Source: Lingula anatina
Taxonomy: Eukaryota > Brachiopoda > Lingulata > Lingulida > Lingulidae
Assembly (NCBI RefSeq): GCF_001039355.2
Contig: NW_019774081.1
Coordinates: 150,551 to 214,550 of the forward strand
DNA length: 64,000 nucleotides
Direction of reading: 5' to 3'
Below are positions 28,496-55,111 of the stretch, piece after piece. Both the position numbers and the translations under genes were made by a program. How positions within the stretch are numbered: position 1 is the stretch's first letter; every line of letters starts with the position of its first letter. The notes below the pieces were generated by a model that did not search any database, had not been told where the DNA came from, and worked only from the letters and a program-made list of their open reading frames with translations.

Positions 28496-31161
28496 ATGAT
28501 AGAAGGAGAGTTGATTGCCCTAGGGGTCGACATTTTGCTGACTTACCTTTTTTATGAATTATACAAAAGCAATACACAATCAGCAAATAAGCTAAAGGTG
28601 AGTTCGGTTTCATTCCGTGTTCAACTCCACCTGTCCTAGCTTTAATAATAATGTATACTTGACAGGCCCGTAACCAGCCATTTCAAAAGGGGGATCTTTT
28701 TCTGAAAAATGTGGGCCTTTTACCATGAAACCTTCTTAAGCAGGGGGGACTTTTTCCCGGCAAAAGGGGGAGGGGGGTCTTTCGAACCCCCCCCCCCCCG
28801 AACCCCGGCCCCTTGTCTTGTTAAGTACCAACTTTTTAGCTGGCCTTGAGCATGTTGTGATATAGCGTTAAAACCTGTTGGTTCTTGGGGTTAGTTGTTG
28901 AGTGCCACGCTGGTTCTAGGAAATGAACAACAAAGTTTCGATCAAGGTAATTATGAATTTTAACATTCACTTTCTAAAAACACATGCAGTAGTGGAGAGT
29001 TCTCTCCATTTCGTATAATAATTCCTTCTTAGTTTCTCTAGTGTCAAAAGTTAGTGTGATATTGAGAAGACCGAAAACACCATATGAATATATACTTAAA
29101 ACAGGGCAGCATTTATAGATCATTCAGGAATTTTAAGCACGAGAAGGAAATAATACAAGACCGAGTGAAGTTCTTCTATCTCCGTCCCTGCCCAGATTTA
29201 GTCACCCTATTTCCTGGAGCAGGCTATTTCCTTTTAGACTAAATGCCACTTCAAAGGTTTATCTCCCCCCTTTGTGCTGTTGAGCTAATTGACCCTTACA
29301 AAGTGGCCCGTGCGCGATTATCCTGAATGTCAATTGACTGTCTACCTTTAAGTTATCAAAGAATATTATTTTAATTATTCGTGAATATTCTGAACAGTCA
29401 TAAAATACACTTCAAAGGTTAAATATCATGTCTCAAAGGAAGTAAGATATTAGCTTATTTTAACATTATATACATTAGATATACAGCAAAGTATATATGT
29501 AAAATGCAAAAGAAAGAATACAGTACCTGTATATGCACTGTACATGTAACAAGCTGGCAGTAATATAGTTACCCAACTTTACTGGTGATGTTGAAAAGGC
29601 GTCCAAGCAACATAGAGATGAATCCCTCTTGTTTCTTAGTCCACAACTGTTACAATGGTAAAAACACCCTAGTAATAAATTATAGTGCATATGAAAACAT
29701 TTTAAAAATTAATTATCAGGTCTGTAACTACCTGTCTTATTAAAGATTATCAGTTTGTAGAAAGAAACTTATCCCTAGTCATTTGACATAGTTTTAATGT
29801 GAAATATAGCTTTATTCTACTAACTTGTCCTTGTCCAAACATAAAATCTTGTTTAAATGCATTTGTAGAAAGCACCTCAATGTGAGCTGAACAATGAATT
29901 GGTCCAGAAACTTCAGGGTCAAGAAAGTCCACACCTTGCTTATGCATGTATAGAAGGCACGGTGCATGCTACATCCACGCCTCTTCAAAGTCATTACCGT
30001 ACTGAGGATCAAGGTGTTATTCACAGAATAATAAAGTCTGAACATAGGTCTAAGAAGTCTGGTGGTGGATTTTGGTATGTATGAATTGAGAAAGAAGTTC
30101 AATCATTGTAAACAAGAAAATAAAAGTAATCTTGCTCCTCCATCTCATAAATCTCATAAGATCTCATAAATTTCCATAAAATAGGCTTGTTATTTGTATA
30201 TTAAAGGTTAATTTTGATATATTAAACATTTTCAACATGTGTCCAATAATACAAGTTGAATAAATGTCATATTATGTGCTAATTACATGTAAAATAAAAT
30301 GATCTTGCTAAGAGTGGTTTTATGGTTATATTTGTTGTTGTGAGTCTGTGCCTAGAATATCTATTTGAAGTTACATGTTTGCAGCAAATGTTTCCTTCAC
30401 ACATTACCCTACATTCCAGGGCAGATGATGTGAAGACAATAATTGATCATACCTATGATGTCCCAATGTTCATTAAAAATCCTGAGATTGCAATGAGTCC
30501 AGAGATGCTTGTAATATCACCACTGGAAGCCAACTACCTTCAAGAAAGCTTCTACACTACGTATGATAAGTTTGTGCCTAATGAATCTGGAGCTTTGTCT
30601 AAGCTCATTGATCGTTGGTGGGGTGACACTGTGAAAGGATACCAAGAAACTGAACAAATGTTAAAGATTGGGACCCATCTTCTTGGAGTGGGAGAAATAT
30701 GTTTAGAAGATGGCAAATTGAAACTTAAACCACCCCGTGTACAAGGAGCTAAGTACATTTTGTCAACTCTAGGTAAAAATGAGATCATTAAACGACTTGA
30801 AAAAAGAGGAACCATTTTTAAAGTGATCACAGGATTGTGTAGTGCAGTGGGACTAGCTCTTCTCATTTTTTATCTAAGAAAGAAATACAAACAGTGGCTC
30901 GAAAGCCAGGAGTATGAAGAAATAAGGCGTGCCAGACAGACATCTACAACCACAAGACAAAGGGATAATGGGGACGATGATGGTTCTGCTCCTGACAGTC
31001 AACTCTGTGTAGTTTGTCTTTCTAACCCTAGAGAGCTAGTGCTTCTAGAATGTGGACACATTTGTCTATGCGCAGACTGTGCTGAACAACTGCCACGCCC
31101 GAGGAAGTGCCCAGTATGCAGACAAACTATTACAAGAATTATTCCTACATTTATTTCATAG
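28496..31161 (+). CDS. MUL1: MUL1, mitochondrial E3 ubiquitin ligase
   Basis: Outer-membrane mitochondrial E3 (ubiquitin/SUMO) ligase of the MUL1/MAPL family. Exons: 28496-28597, 29869-30074, 30420-31161; phases close to 349 residues, against 352 in human. The N-terminus carries a hydrophobic segment (GVDILLTYLFYEL). The middle is the BAM/GIDE domain (YETEQMLKIGTHLLGVGE-like region). A second hydrophobic segment, LCSAVGLALLIFYL, follows, and a C-terminal C3HC4 RING (CVVC, CGHICLCADC, CPVC) ends RIIPTFIS. The third exon starts at 30420, since joining there restores the conserved Trp codon; the open frame further upstream is intron. It is head-to-head with DYNLT1. Confidence 0.94.
28663..28815. 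mobile_element. MITE-like repeat with 'caggcccgta' end (copy 1)
   Basis: It begins 'caggcccgtaaccagcc' and holds G- and C-homopolymer runs. It matches, in inverse orientation, the element at 53721-53897. It lies in MUL1 intron 1, and its right terminal repeat is eroded. Confidence 0.7.
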
Positions 31162-32655
31162 ATCTTGGCATTTGTTGCACACAGCAGTTTTCTTTTATTT
31201 ATTTATTTTATTATTATTATTTTTTGATACTTAATTGAATTCATCTGGTGAGACTTTTGTCTTCTTTTATTTATTTAATTTATTTAAAGCTAAAATCTTA
31301 GTTTCCAGTACATTCTGTGACTTTATCTCTCAGCAAGCCTTTGCCATATCTGTATATCCCTAATACCTCTAAGGTGCATAAAATCTGTGCTGTTGTGCCT
31401 TGAACATAACATGCCCCTTTTAAGATATTGGTCAGTTTACGTCAATCAGTAACTTAACTACCCATACCACTTTACATGCTTATTCATATTTTAGGGTCTG
31501 TCCCTTCCCTGCTTTGGTCACTTGGTGGGTGTTTGTAAGAGGAGGGATTGATTCCCTATGCATGGCCTTTTCAGTTATCTGCACTAAAATCAGGAAATTT
31601 GAACACTTCCTTGCTTCACAATCCAGAATATTTTCCCTCACTTTATGGGATGTTATTGATTGTGGAAAAAAGAACCATTTATATGTTGAACTGCTGACAA
31701 AAACTCACAATCTCTCAGCTGATTAAATCTTTCAGATGATAAGAATGCTTAAATACACTGATCATTTTACAAATGAAAGTCCTACTAACAGTCTTGACAT
31801 GGCTTCTTGTTCAGGTGCAAATGTCATCAGTGATTGCATATAGGAGGTACACGTATGTTAAAGTCAGTCTTTTGATGAAGTGGACTTATGAGTTGAATTG
31901 AAACTGCTGCAATGAATGAAAGACAGAAGCTTTGCTTTTACGATTTCTTGCATTATTACAATTTAAGTTTATCATATTTTTGGGTGTTTTGTACTATGGC
32001 AATGGCCTTATTTTATTTTTCCTCATAATCACTCACAACTCCAATTTGAATACAAGCAGTAAATGGTTTTAATTTTATACATGTAGATCAAAATTAAAAA
32101 AAAAAATGGATTCATGATGGCAAAGATTAATGTATAATGTCTGCTACTCAGATATGTTAATTAAACATGTTTAACATGCATGCAATATTGTTTTTATTTT
32201 AAGCCTGATCATTGTGGAAAAAAAAAAAATAAATAAATAAATAAATAAATAATGTTCTGGTATTCTGTTAGAATATACTCCCGGTAGCTGATGTAAAACA
32301 GTGGCTTAAAGTTTACTTCATTAAGATTATTTAAACAAACCAAAACTTTAATTTGCTGGGAAATTAAAGTATTGGTACCAGTACATGCACTTGCCCCCAC
32401 CCTCTATTATCTGTAATGTACCTGGAATTTCTTACCCTAGAAATCAATTGGTTTTGAGTTGGGGTTTGTTGTTTAATAAATGCTAATTAATTGGTTTATG
32501 TTATGTTATTTATACTTTTTCAAGCTTTGACATCCCTGACATTGACAATTATGTTGTCCGTTGCAAAAAGCTATCCGCCCCCCCCCCCCCTCCCTCAACC
32601 TTCTCCGTCCCCGCTTTCCGTTCGAATAATCTCGTGAGATAAGCACGAGAACAAG
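31162..32655. other. Intergenic: MUL1 3' UTR and dehydrogenase upstream region
   Basis: AT-rich, with no supported coding sequence. It holds a (TAAA)-type microsatellite at about 32219-32252 and a C-homopolymer near 32577-32590. The last 75 bases before 32656 are more GC-rich and probably include the core promoter of the next gene. Confidence 0.6.
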
Positions 32656-47863
<15,208 letters not shown>

Positions 47864-50521
47864 TTTGACCCAAAAAGAAATTGATTATGATTGAATTGTT
47901 TATTCTTGAATTGCAAATCTATTTTGCGCTATACAAATAATGAGGCTTCTAACCTCAAGAATATATTGCCACAGTGGTCAGTTTTTTTTTTTTTTTTTAA
48001 ATCTTGATACAAAAGTGAAATTTGTGGTCTCTGATTAATTATTTGGTGCATACCATTAAATGCTTATTTCATGAATCCTAGTATTATTACAATTTTGCCA
48101 GAAGTAAATGTGTAAATAAACGTAAGGTTAAACAATGGATCAGGATTCAATTAGTCTTGCACAACAAACACAAAATAGCATTCAAGTATTACATTAGATT
48201 ATTTTGCAATCAGTATTTTATATATAGTACATAAAGAATGAGAATATAAAATATTTTAACAGAATTTTAACTGTGGTTTTAGGTAAGGAAGTTGTGTATC
48301 TATACAGTAATATATATAAGAAGTGATGCCTTATAATGTAATAACAGGAGTATGGCAAAAAAAAATGTAAGCTTACAACTGTGCGTTTCAAATACAATGT
48401 TGTACTTTTTCATATTAAACTGAAGAAAATACAAGTCCTAATACTTTTGAGAGCAAATTTAAGGCTGAACATCTATTGTTCTCACAGAAAGCACAATGTT
48501 TACTCTGTCAGTCAAAACGATATGATTACGTATGTCCTTTGTGATATTGAATAGTAGTAGCAATATCAGAAGGAAAAAATGCAATGTAATTTTTATGCAC
48601 ATGCTGTATTTTCAAATATTTGATAAAATAACTGATTTAATAAAAGTTTTATTTTTTCATGAGGGGTTACCAAATTATATTATCTTTTCTCATGAATAAG
48701 GTAGCACTGGAAGTTATGTCCATTATGATTCTTGCATGCGAGCAATACATTGTAGACCTTACAGTTGGGTATTACCTTTGTCCAAGCAGGCTCAGTCAAG
48801 AGGCTGAAATAACATGATGGAAGTATGTAGAGTAGGATAATAATTTTGGCATTTTGTCTCGTGTGTGTATTGCACAATTTGTTAAACCTTTCGATGCCAG
48901 CTAAAATCAGGGTATAAGTCAGCTCAGCTCCTGTACTACATTTTATGGGCATATTTGGAACCAAAGAATCCAAGGTATAGTTACTCCATGCACATGTTAT
49001 TTAAAGTGCACTGTGTACAGAAGAGACAAAATGCCAAAATGATCAATCTACTCAACGTACCTCTGTCTTGAGAGCACAACCACCTTAAAGGTTGCATATC
49101 CAACATGTGTCATGCAGGTCACCATGTTGTAAAGTTTTACAGCAGTCCATGGTACACTGGTACACAGTGAAAGTCACACAAATTTTTCTACTGCATATGC
49201 ATTGATTTTTTCCTGCTGACCAGGCAAGTTAACAGGCATTCTACATAGGAACCAGTGGAAAGATGACCCATTTCAATACTTTTCTAAACCAAAGATTTTG
49301 TTCCTTGGGCCAAACCACCAACACCTACATGTAGTGCTGAGGAACAAAATATCAACGTTATAAAAATGTTAGCTTGTCATGGACAAAAAGTTGGCGGAAA
49401 AAGAGAGTTGACAGTATGGCATTATACACATTATACACCTGAACACCTTGCAGAGCCAGGGAGCATAATCAGGGGTGTTACTAAAAATAACCTTGTCCCA
49501 CGATGCTGTTAAAGACTAGCTTAATAACAGCAGGAATTTCTTGTTTATATATTTCAGACATGCTGGAATAATAAAAAAATTATGTCAGTTCCAGTTGTTG
49601 GTCCTTCTAAACTCGACGTCCAAACCATCACCTTTGTTTACTATGCCTAGTAAAATGTGGAGGGAGATGCACTTTTTAAAATAATAACAAGCCCAACTTT
49701 TAAAAAATAAATTTCAATAAATAAAAGAACTGACAAAAATTCCAGTTTGCTCTTTATTGAAAATTGAACTGCAATACACATTCCTGTCACAGGTCCCCGA
49801 TATTATTAGAAGCAAAAAAATGAATAAATAACCAACTTTGTGCGCTTGCAGCTTTAGAAAATAAGCAATACTAAGTTAATCCTGACAGAATAAAAACCTT
49901 TTTTCGATTTCCTTACTTAGGAGAAGTGGGTTCTTTTGAAGTTATATTTATACATACTTTTTTCTTTTAATGAAGCCATATGCCTTCACTGATTTCAAGT
50001 CCTTATAAAACAAATGTTTAATTTTCTTTCAAATGGGGCATTTCTCCAAAGTAAAATAAATTTAGACCAGAGCAGAGACCAATTTAAAAACTTTAACTTT
50101 GATCACTTCTAAAAGATCCAGATACAAAAAATCTTACTTTTTCAACATTTTTTCTATAACAACTGTTCAATGTGGCGTGCTTTATAAATATTTCTTAGAA
50201 CAATCAGACACATGGTTTTATGTACAACATTTGACATTGGAAGCAAATCAAATAGCTTTCTGTTTGCGTATGTTTTGCCAATCACACTTTGGTACTGATA
50301 CAAAATACTTTATGAGCTCAAACCATTCCATTCATGAAATAGGATTCATTGGACCTACCAAATACAGCAAATTTTATGGCATTTTAGAACTGTCTAAAAT
50401 ATAATCCAAACTTCTGCCACATTTACTTGACGATTAATACTCCATTATTTATGAAATGCAGCAACAACTACAGTACGTTTTAAAACATCTCATTTCTTTT
50501 AATTCAGCTCAAATGAGTCCA
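47864..50521. other. Intergenic between SDR and ISCU (convergent)
   Basis: Should hold both 3' UTRs. A 97-codon minus frame (48680-48973) has no recognised motif. The part 48700-49560 is of more mixed composition than its AT-rich flanks and includes an inverted repeat, but I cannot name it. Confidence 0.5.
48838..49048. repeat. Inverted repeat around 'attttggcattttgtctc'
   Basis: Arms of about 40 bp at 48838-48878 and 49005-49048 are reverse complements with mismatches, separated by about 125 bp. It could be a MITE core or a hairpin-forming repeat. Confidence 0.55.
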
Positions 50522-53078
50522 TTATTCCTTCATCTTTTCTCCTCCAGAGTCATTTTTCTTCTTCCAGTCATTGAGTGCTGCTTTGATGGCATCCTCAGCA
50601 AGCACTGGAAAGGCAAAAAGAAAACAATGCCTAAGTTAAATGTTTTTATTTTAGCTTTTTAATGCATATCAATGTACCGGCATCATTTATTCCCCCTTCT
50701 TCCAGCCATAAAACCAGGTTATGCTGCTTATCATTCATAATCATTTTTCTCAATTACAGAAATAGAGGAGAAATGCACTTTTAACAATTACTGACTTTGG
50801 CTGAGTTCAGCAAAACAACATAGTGACCAAAAGAAAATTAATATGTCAATATATGTGAAACAATTGAAAAATAAAGCAACTATCTACTTTTATACTTAAA
50901 TGTCATCATAACAATGGACAAGACTGTGCATGGATGTTCAGCTGAACAATGGGGTACAGGCATTGCACAGCTGGTTACCACATTACCAAATGATGGGGCC
51001 CCATAACTAGAAAGCATCACACATTGCAACTGAGCGCAAGCCTCTCGATTCCATAACTCACCCATACTCGCCCCATATAATACCTTGTAGCCTCTATGTG
51101 ATATCCCTATTTGCAACACGATGCTTTCGAGTTACGAGGCTCAGATATTTAGTTGCATCACATAGCACATACCCCAATATAAGGTTGTATTCTATACCAA
51201 TTACAAAATTATAATTTATGTCGCAAAGGGATACAGTGGTTGTTATGTAAGACCCCATTTCCACACCTCGATTGATCTAGCAGGATCAACCCATCTCCAA
51301 GGGGATTCCTCGCTAAATTCCATTCAGCTTAAACAGCTTAAATGTCTGGCACGCCTACTGAAGCTGATAAACGATAGTTACCCTCAGCTTCAGTAGGCGT
51401 GCTAGACATCAGAGTCACTTAACATGAATGCAATTTAGCGAGTAACCCCTCGAAGATAGGTCCATCATGTTAGATCTATCTAGGTATGGAAAGGTGCTAA
51501 GTCCCTATTCAGAAAGGATTATCCGAGTACTAACTGATCCGCCAACTAAATATGGATGACCCCACTTCAAAAGTGATGCCGCTTATTCCATGATGGTCTC
51601 CCCACCTCTACACACACTGTCGCTGCAGGGGCCTAGCAATTAAACCCTGGAACCAAGATATAATCCATTTAATGGCGCGTGTGGAGGCAGGGAGACCATC
51701 GGGAATCAGAGGCATTGCTTTTGAAGTGGGGTCGGCCATATTTAGTCGGTGGATCAGTTAGTACTCCGATCATCTATTCTGAATGGCCCTTAAGTCTTTC
51801 TGAGACTCAGCACAATAAATCAACAATTAAAACAGCTTACTTGAACAATGTAGCTTCACTGGTGGGAGAGATAGCTCTTTTGCAATCTCTGTGTTCTTTA
51901 TTGAGGAAGCATCATCAACCTGTAAATGATGTTTAATATAATCAACTCGATAACAAGTCTCAATTTAGATCATGCAAAAAAAAAAAAAAAGAAAAAACAA
52001 TTAAATTCTGATCTTTATAACCTCATCATAAATTCTATATCTTCATTTCTACCTTCTATAAATCTAAACACTTAAACATTTAACAACTCTAAAAAGTAGA
52101 ACATTAAATACTCATATCAAATTATGAATATTTTACCGATTTGCCTTTCACCCACTCTGTGGCAAAAGAACTGGAAGCTATGGCTGAACCACATCCAAAT
52201 GTCTTGAACTTGGCATCAACAATCTTTCCATTTTCATCAATTTTAAGCTAAAAAAAATTTATTGTATTGTTGTAAGAGTCTACAACTTTTTTGTTTGTTC
52301 TAAAACTTTCTAGTAAATGTTTGATAATATGTACAAATTGCTGTTTTCATACCATTACATATTAATTTGACTAACAATGACATTGCTCACAGATACAATG
52401 AAACTAAAAAATAAACTAAAAATCAAAAATGTATAGCTGGGGTGGGGGGGGGGGGGATCGATATTGCATGAGACTGCAATACGCAAGCCAAAGTCCATTA
52501 TAACTGATGAAAACTGAAAATTTAAATCTTCAGTGGCAATGACAAAACTTTCGTTTATACTTACCTGTAGCTTCATAACATCTCCACAAGCAGGTGCCCC
52601 AACAAGACCAGTGCCAACAGACTTGTCTGATTTATCCATGGCGCCAACATTTCTAGGGTTTTCATAGTGGTCAATCACCTACAATGTTTTTAAAAAGAAC
52701 GCATTCACAAATAAATATACCGATTTTACACGACCATTGAATATTTAATTACTGAATCGAAGCTGATATAATGTCCCCAAAACATTGCATACTTCATTAC
52801 CTGTACAAATTATTCACAACCTCGTTTGCTCGCTGATTAGTAATACTAATTAATGGTATGTAGATCTCCATGTACTGATACACTACATATACCCAGTATA
52901 TTAGTGTAATATATGTTGAATAACACTTTTACATGCATATTTCTATCAGGTAACACGCATTCAACTCAAACCTTTTTGGGTGTCTACATACATTTTTGTG
53001 ATAAGCTGCTGCTTGCAATGTAACTGCTGGTTCGACAACTGGCTTCAAAGAGTGTTTGAATGCTCGAAAAAGAGCCAT
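50522..53078 (-). CDS. ISCU: ISCU, mitochondrial iron-sulfur cluster scaffold
   Basis: Scaffold on which NFS1, frataxin and ferredoxin build [2Fe-2S] clusters in mitochondria. Exons in coding order: 53078-52992, 52678-52565, 52247-52137, 51919-51841, 50604-50522; phases close to 157 residues. The first exon is a basic, hydroxyl-poor leader ([15 protein letters not shown]) fitting a mitochondrial presequence. The scaffold follows: [27 protein letters not shown] (first cluster Cys and the following Asp), [11 protein letters not shown] (second Cys) and [19 protein letters not shown] (HSC20/HSPA9 recognition motif and third Cys). All ligands are present. Its last intron holds two long-TIR transposons. 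It is head-to-head with parkin. Confidence 0.96.
51248..51500. mobile_element. Foldback/MITE element 1 in ISCU intron
   Basis: The whole segment folds on itself. The left arm runs from 'ccatttccacacctcgat' through 'cctactgaagctgataaac'; the right arm from 'cagcttcagtaggcg' through 'ctaggtatggaaaggtg' is its imperfect reverse complement. There is almost no spacer. Confidence 0.8.
51501..51790. mobile_element. Foldback/MITE element 2, directly abutting element 1
   Basis: A second, unrelated inverted-repeat element. The left arm (attcagaa..actaactgatccgcc..gaccccacttcaaaag..gatggtctccc) is mirrored by the right arm (gggagaccatc..cttttgaagtggggtc..ggatcagttagta..ttctgaat). It is about 290 bp and non-coding. 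Confidence 0.8.
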
Positions 53079-53720
53079 AATTTCTCTAAATCTCCTCGAT
53101 TTCTATATCTGACCTTGACCCTGACCCAGATTTCTTCTTTTTGCTAAATTCATTCGCTTTGAAATAAAGATAGTTTTGATGTTTTCCATGATACATCTAA
53201 CTACCATTTCGTCAGTTTTTAATGGACATTATTTAAAATCAGTCTCAATATAGCTTTTTTCAACTCAGGTGGGTTACTGAATATGAGGAATATTTTTCAC
53301 ACCGCGGCGGTGATAAAGTTGTTATGTTCCCTTTGAGTACAGTAGGCTGCAGGTCAGCAGCTAGTTATTAAACTGGACTTGATGCTAGGTAACAACAATG
53401 ACTGTAAAATGTAATTGTAAAATTGTTTGCAATCCAAATGGCAAATGTTCGTTTTTTAAGTTCATTATACTCGGGCTTGGATCCTAGACTGTAGTGTAGG
53501 TATGATGTATATGTACTGCATGACGTAGTACTGAAGGGGGGTATGCTTCAAATTTATACATTGCTTTCCTGTTTGTCCTCTTAAAAGATTTTTAAACCGG
53601 GATTGAGACCAAAGCACCAAGGTTCATTTAAATTGATGTCACCAGAGAAAATTGTGATTTTGGGCACGATATTAATATGGAGGAGGTTTGTATTCTAGCA
53701 ACTGCCAATTTGTGCTACGT

Positions 53721-53897
53721 CAGGCCTGTAGCCAGGGGGGTTCGGGGGGGGGGGGGTCGAAAGAACCGCCCCTTTTGCTGGGAAAACGTCCACTCTGGAT
53801 AAAATTTGATCTAGGTAGTCTACATGAAGTTTTCATGGGAAAAGATCCACTTTTTCAGAAAAGAACCCCCCTTTTGAAATTGCTGGCTACGGGCCTG
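53721..53897. mobile_element. MITE with 'caggcctgta' terminal inverted repeats (copy 2)
   Basis: Starts 'caggcctgtagccag' and ends 'ctggctacgggcctg', inverted copies. Like its partner at 28663-28815 (opposite orientation) it carries G-homopolymer runs beside the left end. Confidence 0.8.
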
Positions 53898-53937
53898 TAC
53901 GTTCACCACATTCTTCGCGTTTGTGACACCTACCTGT

Positions 53938-54104
53938 AAAGTACCGTTCCATCCTCTGGTCAAGATGTCCAGGATCTGGGTTTGCATTAAGTGCTTCAAA
54001 CATAGCATGAGTTTATCTCTCCCTTTATCGGACATTGGGCACCCCCAGTAGCCATATCTTACAGAATTGTCAATCCCAGATAGCAAGGCAAATGAAGTAT
54101 TCAA
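53938..54104 (-). other. Possible orphan coding exon
   Basis: An open frame of about 55 codons with protein-like composition (YGYWGCPMSDKGRDKLM, QTQILDILTRGWNG) ends exactly at a consensus donor CAG|gtaggt. I do not recognise the family. No partner exon was found, and ISCU starts 860 bp further on, so it may be a relic exon or part of an unannotated transcript. Confidence 0.35.
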
Positions 54105-54109
54105 ATTAA

Positions 54110-54930
54110 ATTTTCAGCTGCCATAAAAGTAAAACAAACCTAGGCAAGGCTAGTAAGGATAAACCAAAATGGGTTGGAAACATAAAATAGCAAAAGGCAA
54201 ACCCAACTGATCAAGCTAAGTCAATAATTGTGAGTGAATGCAAAGAAATGAAGTAAACCAATGAACTCAAAGTGAATGTTTCAATGGAAGTCAAATAGAA
54301 ATTAGAGAAAATCAAATACTGAAATAAGTAAATATGACTATTTCACAAAATAAAAGAAATCGATAGCCTTGAAATAAATTGTGAAGAAAATTGGAACTGA
54401 GTTACAAAGAAAGAAGAGGGAAATTCTTTAAAGAAAACACATCAAGATAATTTACAGGGAATAGAGATCGAAGTTAGCTGCTAAATATGTTGTCATGAAA
54501 AAAAATTAAAACCCAAATTGATTAATTAAACCAAAAAGGTATAATCACAATAAACTAATTAAAATAATAAAGAAACTGATAAAATAGGGTCTTATGTAAC
54601 TAAATACAAATGAAACTAAATTAACTAAATAATCACAAAAATAATCAACCAAAAATTAAACAAAATTTCAGCTAAAGAATAACCAAATTAAATAGTGATA
54701 AATAAAAATAATAAGCTAATTAGTAAGCGACTTAAACTTTTTAAGTTAAATAAAGCTAGAAATTTTTTTAAAAAATTAATAGAAATGTAGACAATCTTAT
54801 TTAACCACAAACAACTTTCCTTTAATCAAATTACAGAACAAAGTACGTTATATAATACAAGTAATCTAACTGATAGATTAATCTACCAACAAATAGATTT
54901 AAATTCTAGAAACAAAGTAAACAATCAGAC
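54110..54930. repeat. A-rich strand-asymmetric tract
   Basis: About 0.8 kb in which A dominates the plus strand and G and C are scarce, built from variations on 'aaactaaat/aataaaat'. It has no fixed period and no open frame. Confidence 0.6.
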
Positions 54931-55111
54931 AGACATTTGCCGAGTTACCTTACCTTAGATGATGCTCCTTTTTTATGTAGACTGTTGTGAACCACTCTAC
55001 TATGAACTTTTTCTGTGACATTTTTAAATGGTGTGAAAATTTTACTTGAATGAATAAATACTTTAAAATCACACCGTCTGTTATATATATATTAATTTAA
55101 GTGAATGCAGC

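Larger units (their letters stand above)
53079..55111. promoter_or_regulatory. Divergent upstream region of ISCU and parkin
   Basis: 2.0 kb between the two start codons. It contains a MITE (53721-53897), a possible orphan coding exon on the minus strand (53938-54104), and a long A-rich, strand-biased tract (about 54110-54930). Promoters of both genes should lie at its two ends. Confidence 0.5.

Noticed and set aside
30322-30419. Upstream extension of the MUL1 third exon as coding sequence
   Set aside because: The frame is open by chance; the acceptor at 30419 joins to exon 2 in phase and restores the conserved Trp, while the extension has no MUL1 similarity.
48680-48973. 97-codon minus-strand protein
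   Set aside because: Not recognised, no splice or start support, and it overlaps an inverted repeat.
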